Origin: CAVVNP01 sp963800235
GTDB taxonomy: Bacteria > Actinomycetota > Acidimicrobiia > Acidimicrobiales > Iamiaceae
Assembly: GCA_963800235.1 (NCBI GenBank)
Contig: CAWDAD010000001.1
Coordinates: 1,550,001 to 1,614,000, forward strand
Length of the DNA stretch: 64,000 nt
Direction: 5' to 3'
The position numbers were made by a program, and so were the translations under genes. Positions 33,358 through 42,225 of the stretch are shown piece after piece. The notes under the pieces are model-generated. The model worked only from the letters and a program-made list of their open reading frames with translations. It had not been told where the DNA came from and made no database searches. Positions within the stretch are counted from its first letter, which is position 1. Every line of letters starts with the position of its first letter.

Positions 33358-34659
33358 TCAGTCCAGGTCGGGGTCGGGGCGGAACTTGCCGAGGGCGAAG
33401 GCCGGGCAGCGGAGGGCCTCGTCGGGGATCTCGTCGCGCCTGAGCGGCGTCTCCAGGTCGTGCACCAGCGGGCCGACCTCCGCGGCGACCGGCGCCAGCC
33501 GGTCGAGGTCGAAGCCGTAGACCCGGGCGGCGTTCCCGCCGACCATGGCCTGGATCTCCGCCGGGCTGCACTGGCCGCCGAAGCTCATCTTCAGGTGGTC
33601 CTTCGACCAGGGCCAGCAGCCCTCGAGGTGGGGGAAGTCGCTGCCCCACATGATGCGGTCGATGCCGACCTGCTCGGCGATGGCGACCTCGTGGCGGCGG
33701 ATGAACGAGGAGCCGAGCTGGCACTGGCGGGCCCAGTACTCGCTCGGCTTGAGGGTGAGCTGGTCGACCACGCCGGCGCCGAAGGCGGCCTCCTGGCTGC
33801 CGCCCGCCCCCGACGACCCGGACAGCCGGCCGTGGTACATGTCGAGCCGGGCCAGCTCCTCGGGCACCCACTCGGTGCCCTGCTCGGTGAAGACGAACTG
33901 CAGGTCCGGGTGGCGTTCCATGACCCCGCCGAAGATCAGGTGCCACAGCGTGCGGTGCGCCCACCAGGTGACCTCGAGCAGGAACATCACCTTGGCCTCG
34001 GGGTAGTCGCCGTAGTCGGGGGCGGCGCTGCCCGAGTGGTGGTTGACCGGGACGCCCAGCTCCTCGCACACCGCCCAGATGGGCTCGTAGTCGGGGGCGT
34101 AGAGCGGCGGGACGCCCGACCCCGGGGGTGCGCCGGGCAGCAGCACCCCGCCGGTGAGCCCGTGCTCGTGGGCCCAGCGGATCTCGGCGACCGACGCGTC
34201 GACGTCGTGCAGCATGATCTGGGCGATGCCGGCCCGGCGGCCGGGGGCGTCGGCGCAGAAGTCGGCCAGCCAGCGGTTGTGGGCCTGCAGCCCCGCCCAC
34301 CGCCGGTCGAGGTCGCCGGCGCTCGCCCCGGGCGCCTGGTGCACCAGGCTGGCGCCCGGGAAGAACGGCGGGATGGTGTTCGGGAACAGCACCTCGGCCA
34401 CCACCCCGTCGGCCTCGGTCTCGGCCAGTCGCCGGGCCGAGTCCCAGTTGCGGCCGGCCGCGTCGCCCTTCAGGTCGTCGTAGGGGTTGTCGAAGTCGGC
34501 CAGCCAGGCGTCGAACTCGTCGTGGTAGGCGGGGTCGAGGTAGGGCCGGTAGTCGCTCGGGCTGCCGCCGCCGTGGCCGTCGGCGGAGATGACCACGTAC
34601 CGGTCGCCGGCGGGCAGCTCGGCCGTCGAGCTGGTCGGATCGGCCGTGGTGGCGGGCAT
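33358..34659 (-). CDS. Amidohydrolase-2 family protein
   Basis: A 433-residue relative of the 31173-32438 product: VVISADGHGGGSPSDYRPY, VPVNHHSGSAAPD, and IMWGSDFPHLEGCWPW. It is the first gene of the cluster, with the ADC-like, amidohydrolase and P450 genes behind it. Metal residues in the second and late motifs are conserved. The start ATG is at 34659, 90 bp from the divergent SDR gene. Confidence 0.88.
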   Translation of the reverse strand: MPATTADPTSSTAELPAGDRYVVISADGHGGGSPSDYRPYLDPAYHDEFDAWLADFDNPYDDLKGDAAGRNWDSARRLAETEADGVVAEVLFPNTIPPFFPGASLVHQAPGASAGDLDRRWAGLQAHNRWLADFCADAPGRRAGIAQIMLHDVDASVAEIRWAHEHGLTGGVLLPGAPPGSGVPPLYAPDYEPIWAVCEELGVPVNHHSGSAAPDYGDYPEAKVMFLLEVTWWAHRTLWHLIFGGVMERHPDLQFVFTEQGTEWVPEELARLDMYHGRLSGSSGAGGSQEAAFGAGVVDQLTLKPSEYWARQCQLGSSFIRRHEVAIAEQVGIDRIMWGSDFPHLEGCWPWSKDHLKMSFGGQCSPAEIQAMVGGNAARVYGFDLDRLAPVAAEVGPLVHDLETPLRRDEIPDEALRCPAFALGKFRPDPDLD

Positions 34660-34735
34660 GCGCCGAGTCCAACACCATTTTCGAACCTCGTCCACCAATT
34701 CCCGGCGTCGCCGGGCTCGGTGAGGAGCCGGTGCC

Positions 34736-34741
34736 TAGGGT
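34736..34741 (+). promoter_or_regulatory. -10 box of the SDR gene
   Basis: TAGGGT ends 8 nt before the ATG at 34750. Confidence 0.45.
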
Positions 34742-34749
34742 GCGGCCCG

Positions 34750-35667
34750 ATGAGCGATGCGATCCCCGCGGACGACGTGACCTTCGACGACCTGGCCGGG
34801 CGGGTGGCGGTGGTGACCGGCGGCGCCCACGGCATCGGTCGCGCCATCGTCGAGGCGCTGCTCGGCGAGGGCGCCGAGGTGGTGATCGCCGACATCGAGG
34901 AGCCGGTGCTCGACGCCACCGTGGCCGAGCTCCGCGACGCCGGCGCCGGCGACGTGGTCGGCGTGCGCACCGACGTCAGCGACCGGGCCTCGGTCGAGGC
35001 GCTGGCCGACGCCGTCTACGACCGCCACGGCGCCTGCCACCTGCTGTTCAACAACGCCGGCGTCACCAGCGGCGGCGGGGGCAAGCCGTGGGAGCAGGAG
35101 CTCAACGACTTCAAGTGGTGCTTCGGCGTGAACGTGTTCGGCACCGCCAACGGGTGCGCGGTGTTCGTCCCCCGCATGATCGAGTCGGGCGAGCCGGGTC
35201 GGATCGTCAACACGTCCTCGGGCGACGGCGGCTTCGCCCCGGTGCCGCAGGCCAGCGTCTACGCGGCCAGCAAGGCGGCGGTCAGCTGCTTCACCGAGGC
35301 GCTGGCCCACAACCTGATCAGCGAGGGCACCCGGCTGCGGGCCTCGGTCTTCTACCCGAGCGGCGGCCTGCTCGACACCGGCCTCTACACCGCCAACCGC
35401 AACCGCCCGGCCGAGCTGGCCCGCCAGGGGGCGGGCACCGGCCGCCGGTCGATGACCTTCGACGAGCTGAAGGCGGTGCTCGAGCGGTCGGGGCGCCAGG
35501 TGGAGGTGGCCGACCTCCCCGCGCTGGGGCGGTTCGCCGTCGACGGGGCCAAGCGGGGCGACTTCATCATCGCCCACGACCTCGACCGGACCGCCGACCT
35601 GCTCCGCCGGCGGGCCGACGCCATCGAGCGGGCCGAGCTGCCGCCCCACCACGGCATCGGCTTCTGA
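34750..35667 (+). CDS. Short-chain dehydrogenase/reductase
   Basis: The 305-residue SDR has the cofactor motif TGGAHGIG, D-x-D (IADIEEP, pointing to NAD), NNAG, an S in NTSSGDGG, and YAASK. The catalytic Tyr and Lys are both present. It is divergent from the P450/amidohydrolase cluster and could oxidise an alcohol made by the P450. Confidence 0.92.
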   Translation: MSDAIPADDVTFDDLAGRVAVVTGGAHGIGRAIVEALLGEGAEVVIADIEEPVLDATVAELRDAGAGDVVGVRTDVSDRASVEALADAVYDRHGACHLLFNNAGVTSGGGGKPWEQELNDFKWCFGVNVFGTANGCAVFVPRMIESGEPGRIVNTSSGDGGFAPVPQASVYAASKAAVSCFTEALAHNLISEGTRLRASVFYPSGGLLDTGLYTANRNRPAELARQGAGTGRRSMTFDELKAVLERSGRQVEVADLPALGRFAVDGAKRGDFIIAHDLDRTADLLRRRADAIERAELPPHHGIGF

Positions 35668-35673
35668 GCCGCC

Positions 35674-35679
35674 TACCGT
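35674..35679 (+). promoter_or_regulatory. -10 box of the membrane-protein gene
   Basis: TACCGT ends 8 nt before the ATG at 35688, suggesting a separate leaderless transcript. Confidence 0.45.
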
Positions 35680-35687
35680 CGACGTCC

Positions 35688-36257
35688 ATGGTCGAGCAGG
35701 GCAGCAGCGGGCCGGACGAGGCGGCGCACGAGGTCGAGCAGGCCCGCATCCGGTCGCGCACCTTCCTGATCGTCACGCTCAGCGCGGCGGTGCCCGCCTT
35801 CGACATCGGGTTCGAGGCCGGCGCGTTCAAGACGGTCAACTACCACCGGGTCATCACGGTGTTCGTGGTCTCGACCGTGGTGCTCATCTGGACGCTGGTC
35901 ACCGACGTCGACGACCCCTTCGCCTCCTCGTGGCGATCCCGGGTCATCCTGTCGATCCCGGCCGCCTACCTCCTCGTCGACGAGACCGTGCTGCGGACGT
36001 CACGCCGCGAGTCCGAAGCGCTCTTCCTGGTGGTCATCGCCACCTTCCCCTACGTGCTCTACCTGGTCGCCCGCCTCGTGGCGCCCGACTACTTCTCGCT
36101 GCGGGTGCGCGAACGGGTCATCGCCGCCCTGGTCGTGGTGGCGCTGGCGACGAGCGGCTTCTACATCGGGGAGGCCCACCCCCGGTTCCTGCACTGCGTC
36201 GACTTCAGCCGGGTGGGCGACTACGTGCCGCCCAACTGCCGGCGCTCGCAGTCGTAG
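35688..36257 (+). CDS. Integral membrane protein, unknown function
   Basis: A 189-residue protein with a charged N-terminus and about four hydrophobic segments (TFLIVTLSAAVPAF, VITVFVVSTVVLIW, VILSIPAAYLLV, LFLVVIATFPYVLYLVA) and a further one near VIAALVVVALATSGFYIG. A Cys pair lies near the C-terminus (LHCVDFSRVG...NCRR). I do not recognise the family. It is convergent with the PEBP gene. Confidence 0.75.
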   Translation: MVEQGSSGPDEAAHEVEQARIRSRTFLIVTLSAAVPAFDIGFEAGAFKTVNYHRVITVFVVSTVVLIWTLVTDVDDPFASSWRSRVILSIPAAYLLVDETVLRTSRRESEALFLVVIATFPYVLYLVARLVAPDYFSLRVRERVIAALVVVALATSGFYIGEAHPRFLHCVDFSRVGDYVPPNCRRSQS

Positions 36258-36263
36258 GTCCCC

Positions 36264-36734
36264 TCAGCCGTCGATGCGGTAGATCCCGACGGCGCGGGCC
36301 TGCTCGATGATGTGGCCGTCGATGGCCTCGAGCACCTCGGCCCGGGTCATCGGCTGCGCCCCGTCGACCGCCGTGTCGACGGCGTAGAGGTGGAAGAAGT
36401 AGTGGTGGTCGCCGTGACCGGGGGGCGGGGCCGGGCCCATGTAGCCCTCGGCGTCGGCGGAGTTCTTGCCGCTGGTGAAGCCCTGCTCGGCACCTTCGGG
36501 CAGACCCGAGCTCGACGGGTCGATGCCGGTCGCCACCCAGTGGGTGAAGCCGTCGACCAGCGGGGCGTCGGGGTCGTGCACGATCACCACCAGCTCGACG
36601 GTGCCGTCGGGCACCGACGACCACTGCAGCTCGGGCGAGGTGTCGCCGCCGGCGTTGGTGAAGCGCTCCGGGATCTCGCCGTGGTCGCCGATGGCCGGGA
36701 GGGTGACGCTCAGGTCTCCGTGGTTCAGGTCCAT
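36264..36734 (-). CDS. YbhB/YbcL-family (PEBP-like) protein
   Basis: A 156-residue phosphatidylethanolamine-binding/Raf-kinase-inhibitor-like protein: IPERFTNAGGDTSPELQW, VIVHDPDAPLVDGFTHWVA, and YMGPAPPPGHGDHHYFFHLYA. All family motifs are present. The bacterial role is unknown, probably small-ligand binding. The ATG at 36734 (MDLNHGDLS) is preferred over an upstream TTG. Confidence 0.9.
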   Translation of the reverse strand: MDLNHGDLSVTLPAIGDHGEIPERFTNAGGDTSPELQWSSVPDGTVELVVIVHDPDAPLVDGFTHWVATGIDPSSSGLPEGAEQGFTSGKNSADAEGYMGPAPPPGHGDHHYFFHLYAVDTAVDGAQPMTRAEVLEAIDGHIIEQARAVGIYRIDG

Positions 36735-36783
36735 GGTCCCAGCCAACTCCCCGCCACCCCCGGGGGCAAACGGCCGCCGCGGT

Positions 36784-37257
36784 TCAGGAGGGCGCCGACA
36801 TCCGTTCGAGCATGGCGGCCATCTGCTGGTGGACCAGGTTCACCGCCTGCAGGGGCCGGATCATCACCCGGAACTCGACGATGCGGTCCTCGTCGTTGCA
36901 GCGGATGATGTCGACCCCGTTCACGTAGGTGCCCTCGACGGTGGTCTCGAACTCGAGCACCGCGGTGTCGCCGTCGAGCACCCGCTTCGTGTAGCGGAAG
37001 CTGCCGCCGGGCCCCTCGCCGGTCTCCCCGCCATCGGACCCGTCCGCCGACGGCGCGTCACCCCCCGACGGCGCGTCGCCGGGCAGGGTCTGGCCGGCGG
37101 CCTGCAGGTACGTCGTGGTGATCGCCTTGCCCCGCTGGGGCGTGTACACGATCGGCGAGTAGAAGACGACGTCGTCGTCGAGCAGCTCGTCGAGCCCGCC
37201 GGGCAGCTCGCCGCGGAGGTGCCGCTGCCACTTCTCCATGACCTCGTGGATCGGCAC
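36784..37257 (-). CDS. SnoaL/NTF2-like protein
   Basis: The 157-residue product has the cone fold pattern of NTF2-like proteins: an N-terminal helix (VMEKWQRHLRGELPGGLDEL), DDDVVFYSPIVYTPQRGK, then FETTVEGTYVNGVDIIRCNDE and VEFRVMIRP. A Gly/Asp/Ser-rich insert of about 30 residues lies in the middle. A GAGGAG ribosome binding site precedes the GTG start. Function is unknown. Confidence 0.85.
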   Translation of the reverse strand: MPIHEVMEKWQRHLRGELPGGLDELLDDDVVFYSPIVYTPQRGKAITTTYLQAAGQTLPGDAPSGGDAPSADGSDGGETGEGPGGSFRYTKRVLDGDTAVLEFETTVEGTYVNGVDIIRCNDEDRIVEFRVMIRPLQAVNLVHQQMAAMLERMSAPS

Positions 37258-37292
37258 GGCTGCTCCTCGGCTCGGGTCGTCGCCCGGCGAGG

Positions 37293-37835
37293 CTAGGCGC
37301 CCGTCGCCCGACGGGAGATCTCGAGGATGCGGCCGTCGACCCTCGGCGGCGGGACGAAGGCCCGCCGGGGGACGCGGGGGCCGGCGACGAGCTCGAACGG
37401 GCCCGGCCGTCCGCCGCCACGGGGTCGCCGGTCGGTCGCCCAGCGGCGCGCGGCGGCGTCCTGGACGATCAGGCGGGCCGACACCAGCCGGCTGCCGGGG
37501 TGCAGCAGGCGTTCGAGCAATGCGCCCGTGACGGCGAACGGCGGGTTGGCGACCACGTGGAAGGGGCGGCGGGGCAGGCGCAGGTCGGCGGCGTCGGCCC
37601 GCACCACCACGACGGCGTCGCCGAACCGGCGGCGGAGCTGGGCCGCTCGGCCGGGATGGCGCTCGACGGCCACGACGCGGTGGCCGGCCTCGACCAGCGG
37701 GCCGGTGACGGCGCCGAGGCCGGCGCCCACGTCGAGGACCAGGCAGCGGGGAGGCAGTCGGGCGTCAGCGACCAGCCGCTCGGCCGCGGCCGGACGGAGC
37801 TGGTGCCACCCCCAAGCGAGCCGTGCCCCGTGCAC
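37293..37835 (-). CDS. Erm-like rRNA adenine N6-methyltransferase
   Basis: A 180-residue class I methyltransferase of the Erm/KsgA group: WGWHQLRPAAAERLV at the N-terminus, the SAM-binding site VLDVGAGLGAVT (33-44), acidic VAVERHPGR, and the adenine-N6 motif NPPF (97-100). It lacks the C-terminal helical domain of long Erm proteins, as do the short mycobacterial Erm(37)-type enzymes, which methylate 23S rRNA A2058 and neighbours and confer macrolide tolerance. It could also be a different rRNA methylase. The start is the GTG at 37835. Confidence 0.82.
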   Translation of the reverse strand: MHGARLAWGWHQLRPAAAERLVADARLPPRCLVLDVGAGLGAVTGPLVEAGHRVVAVERHPGRAAQLRRRFGDAVVVVRADAADLRLPRRPFHVVANPPFAVTGALLERLLHPGSRLVSARLIVQDAAARRWATDRRPRGGGRPGPFELVAGPRVPRRAFVPPPRVDGRILEISRRATGA

Positions 37836-37983
37836 GGACCCGAACCGTCACGACGCAGCACCCCATGGGCGCCATGGCAGCCGATCGCACCGGGGACGGG
37901 CAAGCGGGTTTCGGGTGATCGCCTCCGTGGGGCCGACGCGGCCAGGCTGGCACCCGACGCCGCGCCCCGAGGAGGCCCCACCG

Positions 37984-38988
37984 ATGGACCCGACGCCCGA
38001 GCCCAGGATCGAGCTGCACGTGCACCTGGAGGGGGCGGTCCGTCCGGCCCAGCTCCTCGCCATCGCCCGTCGCAACGGGGTCGAGCTCCCGGCCGACGAC
38101 GTGGCCGGCCTGGCCGAGCTGTACCGGTTCCGCGACTTCGACCACTTCATCCAGCTGTGGTTCACGACCACCGCCGCCATCCGGACCGCCCGTGACTGCC
38201 GGGAGATCGTGGTGAGCTACGCCCGCGAGGCCGCCGCCCACGGGGCGGTCTACCTCGAGGGCATCTTCTCGCCGGCCGAGCGGGTGATGGCCGGCTCGTC
38301 GTGGGACGAGATCTTCTCCGGGTTCTGCGACGGCGTCGACCAGGCCGAGGAGGAGACCGGGGTGATCGTGCGGCTGACGCCCGACTGCGTGCGCGGCCTG
38401 CCCGCCGAGGTGGCGGTCGACACCGCCCGCCACGCGGTGCGGTACCGCGACCGGGGGGTCGTCGGGCTGGGGCTGGGCGGCCCCGAGGCGGGCCACCCAC
38501 CCGAGTGGTACGGCGAGGCGTTCGACGTCGCCCGCGACGGCGGCATCGGCTCGGTGCCCCACGCCGGCGAGGTGGTCGGTCCGCCCTCGGTCCGCGGCGC
38601 CCTCGACCGCCTCCACGCGGACCGGCTGCGCCACGGCATCCGCGCCGTCGAGGACCCGGACCTGCTGGCCGAGATCGCCGACCGTCGCATCGTCTGCGAC
38701 GTCTGCCCCATCTCGAACCTGCGCACCGGCGTGGTGGCCTCCCTCGACGAGCACCCGCTGCCGGCCATGCTCGACGCCGGCGTGCTGTGCTCGGTCAGCA
38801 CCGACGACCCGGCCATGTTCGACACGGACCTGACCGTCGACCACGAGGCGGCCGCCTCGCTCGGGCTGACCGCCGAGGCGGCCTACACCGCCGGAGTGGT
38901 CGGCGCCCTCTGCGACGACGCCACCCGCCAGCGCCTGGTCGACGCCGGCCGCGCCCACGGCTGGGCGCTGGCCGGGCTCAGCGCCTGA
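37984..38988 (+). CDS. add: Adenosine deaminase-family protein
   Basis: The 334-residue product has the zinc and catalytic motifs of adenosine/adenine deaminases: H12-x-H14 in ELHVHLEGA, PHAGEVV (catalytic Glu), and STDDPAMF (metal Asp). Family-level identification is firm, but adenosine, adenine or another purine cannot be told apart here. A GAGGAGG ribosome binding site precedes the ATG. Confidence 0.9.
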   Translation: MDPTPEPRIELHVHLEGAVRPAQLLAIARRNGVELPADDVAGLAELYRFRDFDHFIQLWFTTTAAIRTARDCREIVVSYAREAAAHGAVYLEGIFSPAERVMAGSSWDEIFSGFCDGVDQAEEETGVIVRLTPDCVRGLPAEVAVDTARHAVRYRDRGVVGLGLGGPEAGHPPEWYGEAFDVARDGGIGSVPHAGEVVGPPSVRGALDRLHADRLRHGIRAVEDPDLLAEIADRRIVCDVCPISNLRTGVVASLDEHPLPAMLDAGVLCSVSTDDPAMFDTDLTVDHEAAASLGLTAEAAYTAGVVGALCDDATRQRLVDAGRAHGWALAGLSA

Positions 38989-38991
38989 CGA

Positions 38992-40692
38992 TCAGGTGGG
39001 GCCGCCGGCGTGGCCGACCCGGCGGTGGAGCCAGGCCAGCAGGGCGGTGGCCACCGCCTCGGGCTGCTCGGGCAGCAGGGCGTGGCCGGCGTCGGGCACG
39101 GTGACCAGGTGGGCCCGGCCGCCCAGCGCCTCGACGATGCGGTGGGCGTTCTCGGGCACGGCCACCACGTCGTCGGCGGGCTGCACGATCAGCACGTCGG
39201 CCGACCCGGCGGTCCACCACGAGTCCGACGGCGTGGCCCGCACCGCGCCGCCCTGCCGCACCGCCACCAGCGGGTACCAGCCGTCGAACCACACCGCCGG
39301 GTCGTGGCCGGGGGCGAAGAAGGCGGTGCGGACGGCGGCCAGGTGCTCCGCCTCGGAGAGCGACTCGTCGAACACCGCCATCAGCGCCTCGGTCACCTCC
39401 GGCGCCGGCGGCACCTGGCCGCCGCAGGCCAGCAGCACCACGCTCTCGACCAGGTCGGGGTGGTGGGTGGCCACCACCCGGGCGAGCCGGTTGCCGAAGG
39501 CGTGGCCCACGACCGTCGCCGCCTGTCCGTCGGGCGGACCGCCGGGAACCGCCGCTCGGATGCAGGCGGCCACGTCGTCGGCCAGGTCGACCAGCGTGGC
39601 CTCGGAGGGACCCGGTTCGCTGGCGCCGATGCCCCGGGGCTCGGGGGTGACGACCTGGTGGCCGGACCGGGCCAGCCGGGCGGCCAGCGCCTCGAAGTCG
39701 GCGGCACCCCGCCCGAGCGAGGCCAGCAGCACCACCGGCGGTCCCTCCCCCTGGACCCGGACCTCGAGCGCCCCCGCCGGCCCGTCGACCACCTCGGTGC
39801 GCCGGTACCCGGTGGGGACCTCGGCGGCGTGGATCATCTGGGCGAAGCCGGCCAGCATCGGGTCGTCGTCGGGTTCGTCGACCAGCCGACCGTCGAGCGC
39901 CCGCCCGACGAAGCGCAGGGCGTGGGCGATGCGGCGGGGCAGCGACGGGCCCAGGTGGTTGGCGCCCCGCACCAGCCGGTACTCGTGGTCGATGCCCTGG
40001 TCGAACAGCTGGCGGTGCAGCGCCTCGGCGCCGTACTGCAGGTGGAGCAGGTCGCGGTCGCCGCACTCCAGGTAGACGGCCAGGCCGCTGGCGGCGATGC
40101 GCACGCCGTTGGCCTCGGCGATGGCCCGGGGGTGGTTGGCGGTGAAGTGGGCGCGGTCGACCGGGTCGCCGAACAGCTCGTGGACCACGGTCTCCTCGCG
40201 GTAGACGCGGTCGCGGCGCAGCACCCGGTCCCAGTCGGTCGCCTCCTCGATGGCCGGTTCGACCGCGGCCACCGCCACGTAGCGCTCGGGGTGGCGGAAG
40301 GCCAGGCGCAGGCTGCCCATGCCGCCCATCGAGACGCCGGCCAGCACCACCCGGTCGGGGTCCGAACCGGTGGTGTCGAGCAGGTGCGGGATCAGCTCCT
40401 CGGCCACGAACTGCTCCCACCGCTCGGCGCCGTCGAGGCGGTCGAGGTAGAAGCTGCGTCCGGCCGAGGGGGTGGCCACCACCGCAGGGGGCAGCCAGCC
40501 TTCGGCCCACAGCCGCTCGACCACCGGCCGCAGCGTGAGCAGGAAGTCGTCGGAGCCGCCCCCGCCGTGCAGGAACAGCAGCAGCGGCAGCCCATCGGTC
40601 GACCCCTCGCGGTGCAGCACCCGGTAGGAGACCGGCGCGGTGACCAGGTCGGACCCCACCCGCCGCTGCTCGAGGACGGTCGGTTCGGTCAT
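38992..40692 (-). CDS. Two-domain alpha/beta hydrolase (esterase + inactive second domain)
   Basis: A 566-residue fusion. Domain 1 (about 1-265) is an esterase-D/S-formylglutathione-hydrolase-like enzyme with LFLHGGGG, nucleophile S121 (GVSMGGMG), D214 (ECGDRD) and H246 (GANHLGP). Domain 2 (about 295-566) is a standard alpha/beta hydrolase with LASLGRG, a nucleophile elbow reading GHAFGN, and a late His (DAGHALLPE). Ala398 sits where the catalytic Ser should be, so domain 2 is probably not hydrolytic. The ATG overlaps the upstream sulfatase stop (ATGA), so the two are one operon. Confidence 0.88.
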   Translation of the reverse strand: MTEPTVLEQRRVGSDLVTAPVSYRVLHREGSTDGLPLLLFLHGGGGSDDFLLTLRPVVERLWAEGWLPPAVVATPSAGRSFYLDRLDGAERWEQFVAEELIPHLLDTTGSDPDRVVLAGVSMGGMGSLRLAFRHPERYVAVAAVEPAIEEATDWDRVLRRDRVYREETVVHELFGDPVDRAHFTANHPRAIAEANGVRIAASGLAVYLECGDRDLLHLQYGAEALHRQLFDQGIDHEYRLVRGANHLGPSLPRRIAHALRFVGRALDGRLVDEPDDDPMLAGFAQMIHAAEVPTGYRRTEVVDGPAGALEVRVQGEGPPVVLLASLGRGAADFEALAARLARSGHQVVTPEPRGIGASEPGPSEATLVDLADDVAACIRAAVPGGPPDGQAATVVGHAFGNRLARVVATHHPDLVESVVLLACGGQVPPAPEVTEALMAVFDESLSEAEHLAAVRTAFFAPGHDPAVWFDGWYPLVAVRQGGAVRATPSDSWWTAGSADVLIVQPADDVVAVPENAHRIVEALGGRAHLVTVPDAGHALLPEQPEAVATALLAWLHRRVGHAGGPT

Positions 40693-42170
40693 GGACCGAT
40701 CATCGCCGCGCCCCCGCCCTCGCGCTCCGCGAGCACGTCGGCCCAGCGCGCCCGCCCGGTCGCCCGGAGCCGGTCGAGGTAGGCCGGCAGGTGGCCCCGC
40801 ACGTGGAACGGGCCGCCCTCCTCGATGATCGTCCGCATCGGGTCCTGGTCGACGAGCGAGCGGCCGAGCTGCTCGGCGGTCCACTCGTCGAGCAGGCGGC
40901 CCAGCTCGGCGGCCAGGCGCGGCTCGGCCGCCAGCCGGTCCTGCTGCTCGTGGGGGTCGGCGGCCACGTCGAAGAGCATCTCCGCCGGCCAGTCGGCGTG
41001 GTAGCCGTCGTGGAAGGTGCGCAGGTAGAGGTGGCCGCCGCGCCGGACGCCGCGCTGGCAGGTCCACGCCCCCTGCGACAGCACCAGCTGGTCCCGACCG
41101 GCGGCCGGCCGACCGGCCCGCAGGTCGTCGGCCAGCGACCGGCCGTCCCAGTGGCCGGGGTGGCGGGCGCCGGCCAGGTCGGCCACGGTGGCGGCCACGT
41201 CGAGGTGGTAGGCGAGGCCGCCCTGCACGCCGGCGGGCACGCCCGGCCAGGCGAGCACCGCCGGGATGTGGGCGGTCGCCTCGTCGGCCGCCTGGTGGTC
41301 GGCGTACACCCCCAGCTCGCCGAGGGCCTCGCCGTGGTCGCTGCTGATCCAGACCGCCGTCTCGTCGAGCACGCCCAGGTCGTCGAGCTTCGAGCACAGC
41401 GTGCCGACGGCGTCGTCGGCGTAGCGGACCCCGACGTCGTAGCCGTCGAACAGCGCGTGCACCTCGGCCTCGCCGGACAGGTTCCACGGCGCCCGGGGCG
41501 GCGGCGGCCCCCACTCGTCGGGGCTGAAGCCCCACGGCTCCTGGGCCGAGTGCGGACCGGGACGCTCCCAGTTCCGGCGGCGCACCTCCTCGGTGTGCCA
41601 CGCCGGCACCGGCTCGCCGGCGAAGGGGTTCCCGAACGGCTCGGGCACGTTGTACGGCGTGTGCGGGTCCCACAGGTGGACGTGGAGGAACCAGTCGTCG
41701 GCGCCGCCGCGCCGGTCGAGCCAGTCGAGGGCGCCGGGCAGCACCTCGTCGGCCCGCTCCAGCCCGAACCCGCGCACCAGGTTCATCGACTCGAGGAAGC
41801 CGGCGGTCCACCAGGTCGCGCCGTGGCGCAGCGGGAAGCTGGAGATCGAGGCGGTGTGGAACCCGGCCTGCATCAGCACCGCCGGCAGCGAGCCCGACGC
41901 CATCTTCGAGAAGAAGCCCCGGTCGGCGCCGAAGGACGCCAGGTCGGCGGCGGCGCCGGCGTGGTTGGCGACGCCGTTGCGGATGCCGAACATGCCCGAG
42001 ACCAGGGCGGTGCGGCTGGGAAGGCACGGGACGTCGGACGCGTAGACCGAGTCGAAGCGAACCCCCCGCCCGCTGACGGCGTCGATGTTCGGGCTGGTGG
42101 CCCGGTGGTACCCGTAGCAGCCGAGGTGGTCGGGCCGCAGCGTGTCGATGTCGACGTACAGGATCCTCAT
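40689..42170 (-). CDS. Type I sulfatase
   Basis: A 493-residue sulfatase with metal residues in YVDIDTLRPDHLGCYGYHR, formylglycine motif C49-L-P-S-R, a HLWDPHTPYNVP active-site segment, and ISSDHGEALGE for the second metal pair. It is the first gene of a two-gene unit with the double hydrolase. No signal peptide is visible. Divergent from the next sulfatase, with 55 bp between. Confidence 0.92.
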   Translation of the reverse strand: MRILYVDIDTLRPDHLGCYGYHRATSPNIDAVSGRGVRFDSVYASDVPCLPSRTALVSGMFGIRNGVANHAGAAADLASFGADRGFFSKMASGSLPAVLMQAGFHTASISSFPLRHGATWWTAGFLESMNLVRGFGLERADEVLPGALDWLDRRGGADDWFLHVHLWDPHTPYNVPEPFGNPFAGEPVPAWHTEEVRRRNWERPGPHSAQEPWGFSPDEWGPPPPRAPWNLSGEAEVHALFDGYDVGVRYADDAVGTLCSKLDDLGVLDETAVWISSDHGEALGELGVYADHQAADEATAHIPAVLAWPGVPAGVQGGLAYHLDVAATVADLAGARHPGHWDGRSLADDLRAGRPAAGRDQLVLSQGAWTCQRGVRRGGHLYLRTFHDGYHADWPAEMLFDVAADPHEQQDRLAAEPRLAAELGRLLDEWTAEQLGRSLVDQDPMRTIIEEGGPFHVRGHLPAYLDRLRATGRARWADVLAEREGGGAAMIGP

Positions 42171-42225
42171 GGCGGCAGCGGCACCATAGGACCGTGCCGT
42201 CCCGCCGTCCCCGGAGCCCGTCGCC

